NCBI GenBank assembly: GCA_020346225.1
Contig: CP070777.1
Location: 1,887,840-1,933,886, forward strand
Origin: Candidatus Zixiibacteriota bacterium
GTDB lineage: Bacteria; Zixibacteria; MSB-5A5; GN15; FEB-12
DNA length: 46,047 nt
Direction of reading: 5' to 3'
The position numbers and the translations under genes were made by a program. How positions within the stretch are numbered: the first letter of the stretch is position 1; every line of letters begins with the position of its first letter. Under the pieces are notes generated by a model, which saw only the letters and a program-made list of their open reading frames with translations, made no database searches and was not told where the DNA came from. Positions 1-8,576 of the stretch are shown one piece after another.

Positions 1-495
1 ACCATGAATTCAGCGACTTCCATGAAACAGGGCAAGGTCGTCACCTCCGGCGCCGTATACACGCTGTTCAGCAATCTCAGCTCCCGCATCGGTCAGCCTT
101 TCGACAAAGAGCAGCCCCTGAAGGACCTCCTTACCAACATCACCGTTGAAGATGGCAAGGTCAGCTTCGACAAGTTGACAACCCGGCTGGGCAACATCGG
201 TGAACTCGAGCTCGGCGGGTTCTACTCCTTCAGCGGTGACCTGAGCGGCAACGGTTCCATTCTTCTGTCTAAGGAGTACTCGCAGAAGCTCGTTTCCCAG
301 CTGGGCGGGACTCTGGGCGGCCTCCTTACCGACCGCAGTGTCGACCGTGTCAAGCTTCCCTTTCCCGTGGGCGGTACCATTGACAACCCGACTATAAGTA
401 TAGATTACCAGGCTGTCGCCAAGAACCTGGGGGAGAACCTGCTGCAGGATGCCGGCAATCTGCTGGACCTGCTCAAGAAGAAGGATAAAAAGTAG
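1..495 (+). CDS. AsmA-like family protein, C-terminal fragment
   Basis: The frame is open from base 1, so this is the 3' part of a gene that begins outside the window; the ATG at 4 is probably internal. The 164 visible residues contain alternating beta-strand-like segments with the pattern 'ITVEDGKVSFDKL...GELELGGFYSFSGDLSGNGSI', then a Gly-Leu-rich stretch, 'PFPVGGTIDNPTISID' and a lysine-rich end (KKKDKK). This matches the C-terminal repeats of AsmA/TamB-like proteins, which are membrane-anchored and periplasmic and act in outer-membrane lipid or protein homeostasis. The family assignment rests on pattern only. The next gene begins 35 bases downstream and is functionally unrelated, so a shared operon is possible but not shown. 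Confidence 0.6.
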   Translation, partial: TMNSATSMKQGKVVTSGAVYTLFSNLSSRIGQPFDKEQPLKDLLTNITVEDGKVSFDKLTTRLGNIGELELGGFYSFSGDLSGNGSILLSKEYSQKLVSQLGGTLGGLLTDRSVDRVKLPFPVGGTIDNPTISIDYQAVAKNLGENLLQDAGNLLDLLKKKDKK

Positions 496-529
496 CACCT
501 GCAAGTCGTGCGCCCGCTTTCCGCAGTGA

Positions 530-1222
530 ATGACCATGACGTGGTTTTTCGAACAGATCGAGATTCTCTCCAGAGTGTTCTACTACCTCATTCAGGTTGT
601 TCACTGGACGATTCTCATTTCCATCAGCGCCTATGTTTTGGCGATGGTGCTGGGACTCGTCTTCGGGGTCGCCCGCATTTCCCGCAACCGGATCATAAGA
701 GTCTTTGCGGGTGCGTATATCAACACACTACGCGGCGTGCCTCTTCTGGTCTTGATATTCTTTTTCTATTTCGGTCTCGGTAAGGTCATCAATCTCGACC
801 GCTTTGTCGCCGGTGTTCTCGCAGTCGGCGTGTGTTACGGCGCCTATATGGCGGAAATCTTCCGCTCCGGGATCGAGGCTATCGACTACGGCCAGCACGA
901 GGCGGCCATGTCGCTCGGTATGACCCGATGGCAGACCCTGCGCCATATCATTCTTCCTCAGTCGGTCCGTATCGTCGTGCCGCCCGGCGCCAACGAGTTC
1001 ATCGCCTGCCTCAAGGATTCATCGCTGGTTTCCATCATCGGCCTGAGAGAATTGACCAGGGCCGGCCGTGAATATGCCAACCAGTATTTCCTCGACTTCC
1101 ACACCTGGCTCGTCGTCGGTGTCATCTACCTGATTATGACGCTGTCCCTTACGAGATTGGTCAAGTACCTCGAAAAGCGCGTCGCCGTCCACGGTTACGG
1201 AGCCAGCCGCGATGATCATTGA
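530..1222 (+). CDS. Polar amino acid ABC transporter permease (HisM/GlnP family)
   Basis: A 230-residue inner-membrane protein. The order of features is that of the His/Glu/Gln/Arg/opine permease family: a hydrophobic helix near residues 15-40, the '[20 protein letters not shown]' segment at about 65-85, and the cytoplasmic EAA loop '[20 protein letters not shown]' (about 124-143) that docks on the ATPase. An Ile/Leu/Val-rich last helix follows. The ATG at 530 and another at 536 are both possible starts, with no strong ribosome binding site. It overlaps the ATPase gene by 11 bases, indicating translational coupling. No periplasmic binding protein gene is visible here, so the substrate cannot be told; it may be encoded elsewhere or left of the window. 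Confidence 0.9.
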   Translation: MTMTWFFEQIEILSRVFYYLIQVVHWTILISISAYVLAMVLGLVFGVARISRNRIIRVFAGAYINTLRGVPLLVLIFFFYFGLGKVINLDRFVAGVLAVGVCYGAYMAEIFRSGIEAIDYGQHEAAMSLGMTRWQTLRHIILPQSVRIVVPPGANEFIACLKDSSLVSIIGLRELTRAGREYANQYFLDFHTWLVVGVIYLIMTLSLTRLVKYLEKRVAVHGYGASRDDH

Positions 1223-1937
1223 CGTCAGGAACATCACCTGCCGCTTCGGCAGTATAACGGCCGTTGACAACGTCAGCCTGTCGGTCGACCAGGGCGAGGT
1301 GGTCGTCATCCTCGGGCCGTCCGGTTCGGGCAAATCGACTTTGCTTCGCTGTCTTAACGCTCTGGAAGAAATAGACTCCGGCGAAATCAACATCGACGGT
1401 TTCCTCATAGACAAAAGCCACCGCCACATCCATCAGATTCGCCTCGAGGTCGGCATGGTCTTTCAGGCCTTCAATCTTTTCCCGCATCTGTCGGTGCTGA
1501 ACAACGTCAATCTAGCCCAGCGGGTCGTGCGCCGGAGGTCCAGAGCCGAGGCCGCCCGCGTCTCGAAAGAGCTGCTGGCCAAGGTCGGACTGCAGGACAA
1601 GCTGGATGCTTACCCCGGGCAGCTCTCCGGCGGCCAGAAGCAGCGTGTCGCCATCGCCCGGGCCCTGGCCATGAACCCCAAGATCATGCTCTTTGACGAG
1701 GTAACCTCGGCCCTTGACCCCGAGATGATCGGCGAAGTTCTCGAAGTTATGAAGCAACTTGCCCGCGAGGGTATGACCATGCTCGTGGTCACGCACGAGA
1801 TAGGTTTCGCCCGCGAGGTCGCCGACCGCGTGATCTTTCTCGATGAAGGGAAAATCGTTGAACAGGCCTCGCCCGGCGACTTCTTCACCAATCCCACCCA
1901 CCAGCGCACCAAAGACTTTCTGGCGCGGGTCCTTTGA
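1212..1937 (+). CDS. Amino acid ABC transporter ATP-binding protein (GlnQ/HisP family)
   Basis: A 241-residue ATPase that powers the permease encoded immediately upstream. All nucleotide-binding elements are present: Walker [10 protein letters not shown] (35-43), Q-loop in '[10 protein letters not shown]' (83-92), ABC signature LSGGQ (138-142), Walker B '[13 protein letters not shown]' with Asp162-Glu163, and the switch His195 in 'VVTHE'. The phrase '[16 protein letters not shown]' is typical of the polar amino acid uptake subfamily. Length is normal for GlnQ (about 240). It starts inside the permease gene and is followed by about 105 bases without a gene, so this two-gene unit probably ends here. 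Confidence 0.93.
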   Translation: MIIDVRNITCRFGSITAVDNVSLSVDQGEVVVILGPSGSGKSTLLRCLNALEEIDSGEINIDGFLIDKSHRHIHQIRLEVGMVFQAFNLFPHLSVLNNVNLAQRVVRRRSRAEAARVSKELLAKVGLQDKLDAYPGQLSGGQKQRVAIARALAMNPKIMLFDEVTSALDPEMIGEVLEVMKQLAREGMTMLVVTHEIGFAREVADRVIFLDEGKIVEQASPGDFFTNPTHQRTKDFLARVL

Positions 1938-2043
1938 AACACAACGGGCGGAAATACGTTTTAGTTGATAACAAAACACGGAACCTGCTGATTGCGTCAT
2001 GTTATCGTGAGTCAATCTTGAGAGATCAGTAAGAGCCTGTCAA

Positions 2044-4026
2044 ATGAAGTCCGGCACCATCATCGTTCTCCTGGCTGTTCTGTGCGTCCCTCTACACGCC
2101 GCGTTCGGACAGGCACCCCTGACCGCCGGCAAACTGACACCGCGCGCTCTGGCTGCCGTGCGGGAAGCTCAGCCGAGCGATTCCGTTAAGCTCTGGCTTT
2201 ATCTTGACAGCACCGCCTGGGATTCCGGCAAGGTCCGGTTGAGCGAACGGGCCCGCCTCCGCCGGGCCAGGGTTGACCCGGTCAACTTCCTTGTTGAGGA
2301 ACACGATTACCCCATCTCTGATTCCGCGCTGACCGCTCTCAGGAATGCCGGTGTGACCGTTCGTCACGTGTGCAAGTGGCTCCGCGCCGTCTCGGTGAGG
2401 TCCGACAGGCTCGCCCTTGACCGCGCCGCCGCACTGCCGTCCGTCCGAAAAATCGATCTGGTGAAAACTCTTGTCATGCCCGTGGACGAAGATATCGCGT
2501 CGCTGAAGCCGTTGCCGGCGCCCAAGACGGTCGTTGATTTCAATTACGGCCTGTCGGCCTTGCAGAATCACTTCACCAACGCCGTCAAGTTACATCGGGC
2601 CGACCTGACCGGTCAGGGCGTGCTCATTGCCATGCTGGACACCGGCTTCGATCCCTCCCACCCGGCCTTCGCTTCAGCTGCTGTCGACGCCACCCACGAT
2701 TTCATCAACGGTGATGCTTTCGTCGACGAGATCGAGTGTCCCGAGGAGTCACCCAACAGTCATCAGAGTTTTCACGGCACCGCCACCTGGAGCGTCATCG
2801 GCGGCTACAGCCCCGACACGCTCGTCGGCGTTGCCCCCGACGCCGAATTCATACTCTTCAAAACCGAAATAACCTGCGGCGGGACCGAGATAAAGGTCGA
2901 GGAAGATAACTGGATCGCGGCGGCCGATTCCGCCGAAGCTCGCGGGGCCGACATCATCAACTCGTCGCTGGGTTATGCCTTTTTCACCGACTACGGAAGT
3001 TATACCTTCGACGACCTCGACGGCAACACCGCCCTGATTACAGTGGCCGCCGATGTCGCCGCTTCCAAGAACGTACTCGTCGTCACTTCGGCCGGCAACG
3101 AGCGCGCTACGCTGTGGAACCACATTCTGGCCCCCGCCGACGGCGACTCGGTGGTCGCGGTAGGTGCCGCCACGGCCGATTCCTCGCTGGCCGTGTTCTC
3201 TTCGCCGGGTCCCACCGCTGACGGCCGCATCAAGCCGGACATCACCACGCTCGGCACAGGTGTCGTCGCGGCCTTCCACCTCGGCGGCTACGGTGCTTTC
3301 AACGGTACTTCCTTATCCGCTCCTCTCACCGCCGGCTGCGCCGCTCTCGCTCTTCAGCATGACCCCACCCTGACCGCCGCCGAACTCGTCGATCTGATCC
3401 GCCGCACCGGGAGCATGTCTCAGTTTCCCGACAATGACTTCGGATACGGCCTGCTCGATGCTGCGGCTGCGGCTGATATCATCAAGTTCGACCCGCCGTT
3501 CAATCTCAGGGTCACCATCGGCCTGACCGAAACTTTGGCTATTTCAACTTCCGGGCGCACCGATTCTATTCCGGCTCTCGAAGCATTCGGTCTGCCGCCT
3601 TGGGCTGAGTTGCTTGAGAACGGCGATGGTACGGGGGTTCTCCGCATTACCGCCCCTCTCGGCGGACCGCCGACCGATTCCTTCTATATGGCCGCCGATG
3701 TCGGCTATTTCGTTGACACCGCGACTTTTACGATCACCAAAGTGAACACGGACCAGTTTGTCACCGCCGGTCCCAATCCGTTCACTGAGTTCGTAGATAT
3801 ATTTGTCTCTTCTGCCGCTGGCGACCCGGTTTCGGTGTCAATTTTCAACGTTGCCGGAGAAAGAATATGGGAGCAAGTCAATAATTTACCCGCAAGTGCC
3901 GATGAATATACTATCCGGTGGTACGGCCGCAATCAATCGGGAAAGGCTGTGGCCCCGGGTGCGTATATTCTGCTGGTCGTCACCGACCTGCAGACATACC
4001 GCATTAAGTTGTTGAAAAGTCAATAG
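2044..4026 (+). CDS. Secreted subtilisin-like serine protease (S8) with FlgD-like C-terminal sorting module
   Basis: A 660-residue exported protease. It has an N-terminal signal peptide (hydrophobic 5-20, cut near 'AFGQA'), a pro-region to about 165 and an S8 catalytic domain (about 185-480). The catalytic residues are all visible: Asp199 (IAMLDTGFDPSHP), His244 (SFHGTA), the oxyanion Asn352 (TSAGNE) and Ser423 (FNGTSLSAP). After a spacer, residues about 573-660 ('AGPNPFTEFVDIFVSS...VSIFNVAGERIWE...GKAVAPGAYILLV') form the FlgD Ig-like/T9SS type A-like beta module common in FCB-group secreted proteins, suggesting cell-surface or outer-membrane delivery. No strong Shine-Dalgarno is visible before the ATG. 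The gene stands alone, 16 bases before a sensor-kinase gene that may be cotranscribed. Confidence 0.9.
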   Translation: MKSGTIIVLLAVLCVPLHAAFGQAPLTAGKLTPRALAAVREAQPSDSVKLWLYLDSTAWDSGKVRLSERARLRRARVDPVNFLVEEHDYPISDSALTALRNAGVTVRHVCKWLRAVSVRSDRLALDRAAALPSVRKIDLVKTLVMPVDEDIASLKPLPAPKTVVDFNYGLSALQNHFTNAVKLHRADLTGQGVLIAMLDTGFDPSHPAFASAAVDATHDFINGDAFVDEIECPEESPNSHQSFHGTATWSVIGGYSPDTLVGVAPDAEFILFKTEITCGGTEIKVEEDNWIAAADSAEARGADIINSSLGYAFFTDYGSYTFDDLDGNTALITVAADVAASKNVLVVTSAGNERATLWNHILAPADGDSVVAVGAATADSSLAVFSSPGPTADGRIKPDITTLGTGVVAAFHLGGYGAFNGTSLSAPLTAGCAALALQHDPTLTAAELVDLIRRTGSMSQFPDNDFGYGLLDAAAAADIIKFDPPFNLRVTIGLTETLAISTSGRTDSIPALEAFGLPPWAELLENGDGTGVLRITAPLGGPPTDSFYMAADVGYFVDTATFTITKVNTDQFVTAGPNPFTEFVDIFVSSAAGDPVSVSIFNVAGERIWEQVNNLPASADEYTIRWYGRNQSGKAVAPGAYILLVVTDLQTYRIKLLKSQ

Positions 4027-4041
4027 ATAACGAACGACGGT

Positions 4042-5961
4042 ATGGTAACGAAGCAGGCTCGTCCCAGCACTGGCTTTACTCGGTGCGCTGTATGTAAGAT
4101 CGACCTTAAAGGCAGATTTGTCTATCTGGACGAAAAGGTCGAAAACCTCCTCGGTTTCTCCAAAGAAGAGTTGTTCGGCAAACCCTTGCAGGAGTTCGTG
4201 GACGGGTCCTCCCAACAACTGATCGAAGACCTCCTTGCCCAGCGAAATCATTACGAGACTTTCTACGACACCACTTCGGTTGCCCTGGTGCATCGCGATG
4301 GATCCACGGTCAACGCACGGGCCATTGTCTCGCTCAATTTCATCGCTGGCAACCCCGTCAACTTCCAGCTCATCCTCGATTGCCCCGATGCCGCGGGCAT
4401 AGTTCGTCCGGGCAGTGCCGCCGACACCGACTTTCGTTCCCTGGTGGCAAACCTGCTCGAAAGAGGACAGGACCCTGACCTGAAGTTATTTCTGGAAATG
4501 CTCTGTCCGCTCGTACGAGCCGAGAAAGGCTGCCTTTATCTTATAAGCGAATCGGGTCTTGACCCGGTGTGGTCGGTTTCGGGCGAAGGTGGCGATGCCC
4601 TGGCCCTCGGGTCGATACCCGATACCGGCCGGCTGCACCAGCGGGTCGCCGGTGGCGAAGAAGAATACTCCTTCGTCAATCAGAAGAACGTGCAGAAAGT
4701 GATCGAGGAGGACGGTACGGCTCCGTCCGAATATGTCGCCCGTATCCAGCTTCAGACCGGCGAGAGCTATCTCCTGCGCCTGTTCTTCTCTGACGACTTC
4801 GATCATCAGGCGGCCGCCGTCTCCGTTGCCGACGCCCGGATGGCCCTGAACCTCGCTTGCCGCGTGTGGGGTGGATCCGGCGGGGAAGAGGCCGAGGGAG
4901 TGTTCGACATCAAGTTCACCGTCGGCTTTCTCGACTCACTCGGCATAGCCGCTTTTCTCATCGACTCTGAAGGCGACGTCGTCGGATACAACCCGTCCAT
5001 GTTGAAGGTCCTTCCCCAACCCAACCTGGAGGGAAGCTACCTTCGGCCGCTGGACAATCTGCTCCGGCAGAGCCGGTCAGGGACCAAAGAACGAATCGTT
5101 GAATACATCACCGGTACGCAACAGGGCGTGGCCGCAACTGAGGACCTCAGCCTTATAATCAAAACCCCCGCCGGGGAGATTGCCCGGCTGGTCGTAATGA
5201 GACTCGGCGATTCGGCAAAGGACCTCAGCAGTTGCTTTGTCCTGGTTCCGGAACGCTCAGCCGACATCCGGCCCGCCCGCGATTCCGACGCTGATGATTC
5301 CGTGGCAATTTTGCCCGTCCTCGAAGGCGCCGCCCGCTGGCTCAAAACCCAGATCGCCCAGACCGATACTCTGGCGCATCGCTTTTACAACGGCCTGGGT
5401 GATGAAGGCAACGACCTTCTGGGCAAACTCAGTGCCGACACCAAACGGGCAATGCAGTGCGTGAAAGCCCTGAGGCGTTTCACCCGGATCATGAAGAAGT
5501 CCGGCCAGCCTCGCCTGGTCGATTTGAACCTGCTGGTCCGGCAACGACTTGATGACCTGCTCTCGACTCACCATGGTGCTGAAGTGGTCTGCCGTTATGA
5601 TGACCTGCCCAAGGTCAAGGCCAACCAGAGACTCCTCTCCGAAGTGCTTTATAACCTGCTTTCGAATTGCCTTAAGTATAACGACAAAGGCAAGATTGAA
5701 ATCAGTGTCTCAGCCGAGGTGAGCGACGGCACATGCCGCCTGACGGTTTCGGATAACGGCTTCGGGATCGACGCCCGGCACCTGCCCCGTGTTTTCGACC
5801 TTTTCTATCGGGCCCCGGACAAGCGGGTTGAGAAAACTCCCGGGTCGGGCCTCGGGCTGGTGTTCGCAAAGAAAATAGCAGAATCTATGGGTGGCGACAT
5901 CACCGTCACCGCGACCGATGGGGAGGGTACGTCGGTAAGACTCTCATTCCCAACCGGGTGA
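4042..5961 (+). CDS. PAS-containing histidine-kinase-like protein with no recognisable H-box histidine
   Basis: A 639-residue soluble sensor with no membrane helices. An N-terminal PAS-like domain (about 12-115, 'VYLDEKVENLLGFSKEELFG') is followed by a possible GAF-like domain (130-275) and a second PAS-like domain (295-400). Next come a two-helix DHp-like stretch (425-490) and a complete HATPase domain: N-box 'LLSNCLKY' (Asn542), G1 DNGFG (571-575) and G2 GSGLGL (601-606). Aligned by eye to phytochrome-type kinases, the H-box position falls in 'VLEGAARWLK', where Gly429 replaces His; the nearest His (446) is a helix away. It may be a pseudokinase or phosphorylate another partner. The receiver gene follows 6 bases later, so the two are surely cotranscribed. 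Confidence 0.82.
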   Translation: MVTKQARPSTGFTRCAVCKIDLKGRFVYLDEKVENLLGFSKEELFGKPLQEFVDGSSQQLIEDLLAQRNHYETFYDTTSVALVHRDGSTVNARAIVSLNFIAGNPVNFQLILDCPDAAGIVRPGSAADTDFRSLVANLLERGQDPDLKLFLEMLCPLVRAEKGCLYLISESGLDPVWSVSGEGGDALALGSIPDTGRLHQRVAGGEEEYSFVNQKNVQKVIEEDGTAPSEYVARIQLQTGESYLLRLFFSDDFDHQAAAVSVADARMALNLACRVWGGSGGEEAEGVFDIKFTVGFLDSLGIAAFLIDSEGDVVGYNPSMLKVLPQPNLEGSYLRPLDNLLRQSRSGTKERIVEYITGTQQGVAATEDLSLIIKTPAGEIARLVVMRLGDSAKDLSSCFVLVPERSADIRPARDSDADDSVAILPVLEGAARWLKTQIAQTDTLAHRFYNGLGDEGNDLLGKLSADTKRAMQCVKALRRFTRIMKKSGQPRLVDLNLLVRQRLDDLLSTHHGAEVVCRYDDLPKVKANQRLLSEVLYNLLSNCLKYNDKGKIEISVSAEVSDGTCRLTVSDNGFGIDARHLPRVFDLFYRAPDKRVEKTPGSGLGLVFAKKIAESMGGDITVTATDGEGTSVRLSFPTG

Positions 5962-5967
5962 ATATAA

Positions 5968-6678
5968 ATGGCGCACGGCCATAGGGACAGACCGAGAATC
6001 TTGATATTCGAAGCAAACCGGGATTGCAGTCAAATTGTCCTCAGCCATATCAACCGGAGACTCCGCGACTCCTCCGTCACCATTTGCTCCGGCCTCGACC
6101 AACTTACTTCCGTCGCGACCTCGGCCGGCTTTGATGTCGCCATCGTCGACTTTCCGGCAAAGAACCCTGATGGTCTGGCTATCGTCGAATCGCTTCGCCG
6201 CAGCGACCCGAATCTGGCAATCGCGGCGGTGGTTGAGAATGTCACCGAAGACCTCATGAAACGACTCTTTGACCTCGGCTGTGAGGAACTTCTCGTCAAA
6301 GACAGTTCATTTTACCGGGTCGTGCCGCAACTGATCGACAGCCTGTATCGGCGCCGGCAAAAGCGGGTCCGGGAGTCCTCGGTCGCGTCACCCCCCCAGG
6401 TCCGCCCGGCCGCATCGGCACAGCGAATAATCAGAGATTTCTCCCGAGAGATTAACGTTCCCCTCGCCCGCATTCTCGATGCGGCCGATACAATTCTACG
6501 CAACCCTGCCCGCCGCGACTTCGAGCTGCAAAACAGGATTAGAAATATCCGGAACGCTGCCCGTCAAATCAAAAACTCTCTTGAAGCCTTTGCGGGCAAA
6601 GCGGTTCCGAACGAAGGCGGCACCGTTACCACTTCCCGTCGCAGGTATGAACTAACAAAGCATCCCTTCGGCCGCTAA
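5968..6678 (+). CDS. Receiver-domain protein with degenerate DHp-like C-terminus
   Basis: A 236-residue protein. Residues 10-130 look like a CheY-type receiver domain with putative phosphoacceptor Asp61 (AIVDFP) and Lys111 (LLVKDSS). The acidic pair of the pocket is reduced to Glu15 (ILIFEANRD), and the usual Thr/Ser is absent ('AAVVENV'). After a variable linker, 'FSREINVPLARILDAADTIL' (158-177) reads like the H-box helix of a histidine kinase (S-H-E-L-x-T-P-L pattern) with Arg160 in place of His. A second helix ('LQNRIRNIRNAARQI') follows, but there is no ATPase domain. This suggests a protein that dimerises through a dead DHp fold, perhaps with the kinase-like protein encoded just upstream. 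No DNA-binding domain is visible, so a transcription-factor role is unlikely. Confidence 0.75.
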   Translation: MAHGHRDRPRILIFEANRDCSQIVLSHINRRLRDSSVTICSGLDQLTSVATSAGFDVAIVDFPAKNPDGLAIVESLRRSDPNLAIAAVVENVTEDLMKRLFDLGCEELLVKDSSFYRVVPQLIDSLYRRRQKRVRESSVASPPQVRPAASAQRIIRDFSREINVPLARILDAADTILRNPARRDFELQNRIRNIRNAARQIKNSLEAFAGKAVPNEGGTVTTSRRRYELTKHPFGR

Positions 6679-6700
6679 CTCACTTTAGTATGATTTGCGG

Positions 6701-6728
6701 TTGACAAATCAAACGAAAGGCGTATTCT
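6701..6728 (+). promoter_or_regulatory. Sigma-70-type promoter for the yicC-gmk-rpoZ-topA run
   Basis: A perfect -35 TTGACA (6701-6706) and a -10 TATTCT (6723-6728, four of six matches) are separated by 16 bases. The predicted transcript starts near 6735, giving a leader of about 27 bases with AGGTGG ahead of the yicC ATG at 6762. The preceding gene ends at 6678, so this begins a new transcription unit. Confidence 0.65.
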
Positions 6729-6761
6729 TTAGCCTGTTTTTTATCAGTTAGGTGGCATTTC

Positions 6762-7637
6762 ATGAATTCTATGACCGGTTTCGGTAAAGCCGAAGTCAGC
6801 ACCAGGTTTGGAAAGCTTACTGTCGAAATATCGAGCGTCAACAATCGCTTCCTTGAGATTACCCAGCGCCTGCCCCGTTCATTGACAGCCTTTGAGCCCA
6901 GACTGCGCGATCTGGTAACATCGAAAATAAGTCGGGGTAAAGTTAGTCTGTATGTCGGCTTCGACGAAAACGACAGTGCCTCGGGTTCCTATAGTATTAA
7001 TGTGGATGCCGTCAAGGCCTATCATCGCCAGTTGACCCGGCTCGCCAGACAGCTTAAGATAAAGGATACCGTCACCGTCCGTGACCTCCTGCTGTTGCCC
7101 GATGTCGCCGCTCCGAAGCAGAAAGACCTCGATGAGCGGCTTGTCTGGAATAACCTCCAGAGAACTACCCGCAAGGCTCTGGTCGAACTGGTCAAAATGC
7201 GGCGCAAAGAGGGACTGGCCATGGCCAGGGATATGACCCGGCGCATCCAGGCTCTCGGCCGCGATGCCGCCCGGATCAAGGGTCGTGCCGGCGTGGCGGT
7301 TGATGCATATCGCAAAAAGCTCACCAGGCGGTTGGATGAGCTTCTGGAGTCTCCCGTCCCTGACTACGTCAAGATCGAGGAACAGATCGCCCTTATGGCC
7401 GAGAAGACCGACATCTCCGAAGAGTGTACGCGCTTTATGAGTCACATTAACCAGTACCGGACAGCCATGAAGGAAGGCAGGCCGGTCGGCAAGAAGCTCA
7501 ACTTTATCCTTCAGGAACTCAACCGGGAAGCTAACACCATCGCTTCCAAGTCGACCGATTCCCGAATTTCGTCGCTGGTCATCGGCGTCAAGGAAGAGAT
7601 TGAGAAAATCCGCGAATTGGTGCAGAACGTTGAATAG
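6762..7637 (+). CDS. yicC: YicC family endoribonuclease-like protein
   Basis: A 291-residue protein of the YicC/YloC family, whose E. coli member is an RNase implicated in small-RNA turnover. The diagnostic N-terminus is present (MNSMTGFGKAEVSTRFGKL, then 'VEISSVNNRFLEITQRLPRSL'). So is the conserved C-terminal DUF1732 region 'KLNFILQELNREANTIASKS' (about 246-265) followed by 'VKEEIEKIREQ'-like residues. Length equals the family norm (about 290). The ATG at 6762 is preceded by AGGTGG. The next gene is gmk, 6 bases after the stop; yicC-gmk-rpoZ is a widely conserved order, which supports all three calls. Confidence 0.93.
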   Translation: MNSMTGFGKAEVSTRFGKLTVEISSVNNRFLEITQRLPRSLTAFEPRLRDLVTSKISRGKVSLYVGFDENDSASGSYSINVDAVKAYHRQLTRLARQLKIKDTVTVRDLLLLPDVAAPKQKDLDERLVWNNLQRTTRKALVELVKMRRKEGLAMARDMTRRIQALGRDAARIKGRAGVAVDAYRKKLTRRLDELLESPVPDYVKIEEQIALMAEKTDISEECTRFMSHINQYRTAMKEGRPVGKKLNFILQELNREANTIASKSTDSRISSLVIGVKEEIEKIRELVQNVE

Positions 7638-7643
7638 TCGACC

Positions 7644-8282
7644 GTGAGCGCACCCGATACAATGAAACCAAAACCGGGCAAAATTGTCGTCATATCTTCA
7701 CCGTCCGGCGGCGGCAAGACTTCGATCTGTCGTCGCCTGTTGACTCCTGCCCGCCGCCAAAACGGCTGGACTTTCTCCATTTCCTATACGACGCGCCGCA
7801 GACGACCCTCGGAGCGAAACGGCCGCGAGTACTACTTTGTTGCCGAGGATAAATTCAGGAAGTTGGCCGCAAAGAACTTCTTTGCCGAGCACTTCAAGGT
7901 CCACCTGTATCGCTATGGCACCCCTCGCAGACCCCTCGAAAAAGTCATCCGCTCCGGCGGCGTGATAATACTGGATGTCGATGTTCAGGGTGCCTTTCGT
8001 CTGAAGAAGACTTTTCCTCAGGCCGTTACCATATTCATTCTGCCCCCGTCCATACCTGTTCTCCGGCGTCGTCTCATAAGGCGCGGGACCGAGACCGCCG
8101 AGCAGCGCCGGGTGCGTTTTGACAACGCCAGAAAAGAAATTCGCCTCTACAAAAGGTTCGAATACTGCGTCATCAATGATGACCTGGACACCGCCGTGAG
8201 GGAAGTTCTCGGCATAATTACCAGCCACCATTGCCGGACCGAGCATGTTCCGGCGGAACAAATCAGAAAATTGTTAGTTTAA
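7644..8282 (+). CDS. gmk: Guanylate kinase
   Basis: Phosphorylates GMP to GDP using ATP in the cytoplasm. The 212-residue protein has a P-loop SSPSGGGKTS (slightly unusual; GPSGVGKST is common), the GMP-binding segment 'SISYTTRRRRPSERNGREYY' and the 'YRYGTP' element. 'GGVIILDVDVQGAFRLKK' contains the conserved DVDVQG, and the lid region with 'RLIRRGTE' follows. The GTG at 7644 gives an 18-base extension relative to an ATG at 7662; either could start. The sequence is Arg-rich compared with standard Gmk, and the F/Y-x-E-H part ('FFAEHFKVHLYRYG') lacks the usual 'G-x-x-YGT' glycine, but all functional motifs remain. It lies between yicC and rpoZ. Confidence 0.93.
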   Translation: MSAPDTMKPKPGKIVVISSPSGGGKTSICRRLLTPARRQNGWTFSISYTTRRRRPSERNGREYYFVAEDKFRKLAAKNFFAEHFKVHLYRYGTPRRPLEKVIRSGGVIILDVDVQGAFRLKKTFPQAVTIFILPPSIPVLRRRLIRRGTETAEQRRVRFDNARKEIRLYKRFEYCVINDDLDTAVREVLGIITSHHCRTEHVPAEQIRKLLV

Positions 8283-8308
8283 GTGAGTGATTTTTAAAGG
8301 AGGTTTCT

Positions 8309-8536
8309 GTGCAAAAATTGCCCATCGGACAAATAGAGAAGCTCGGCCTGAATCGATATGAAGCCGTGATCGTTGCCTCGCAGCACGCTAGGAGCCTGAA
8401 CAACAGGCGCTTACGAAGCCTGGAGAAGATGGAAGAAAACCCCCTCGTGGAAATCGAGGCCCGTAAAATCACCATGGTTGCCCTCAAAGACCTTTTGGAC
8501 GGAAATGTAAAGTTTACGCGGGCAGATTCGATGTAA
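8309..8536 (+). CDS. rpoZ: DNA-directed RNA polymerase omega subunit
   Basis: A 75-residue protein matching omega in size and pattern. 'NRYEAVIVASQHARSLN' (about 15-31) is the conserved helix that clamps the beta-prime subunit, followed by 'NPLVEIEARKITMVALKDLL'. It helps assemble and stabilise RNA polymerase. The GTG start at 8309 is set by a very strong ribosome binding site (AAAGGAGG at about 8297-8304). It follows gmk by 26 bases, the usual place for rpoZ, and topA begins 40 bases later. Confidence 0.9.
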   Translation: MQKLPIGQIEKLGLNRYEAVIVASQHARSLNNRRLRSLEKMEENPLVEIEARKITMVALKDLLDGNVKFTRADSM

Positions 8537-8576
8537 TAAGTAATTATCCTCCCGTGGAGCAGAGAAAGCGACCCTG

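Noticed and set aside
1938-2043. Possible promoter before the S8 protease
   Set aside because: TTGATA (1965-1970) is present but no -10 box lies at a usable distance.
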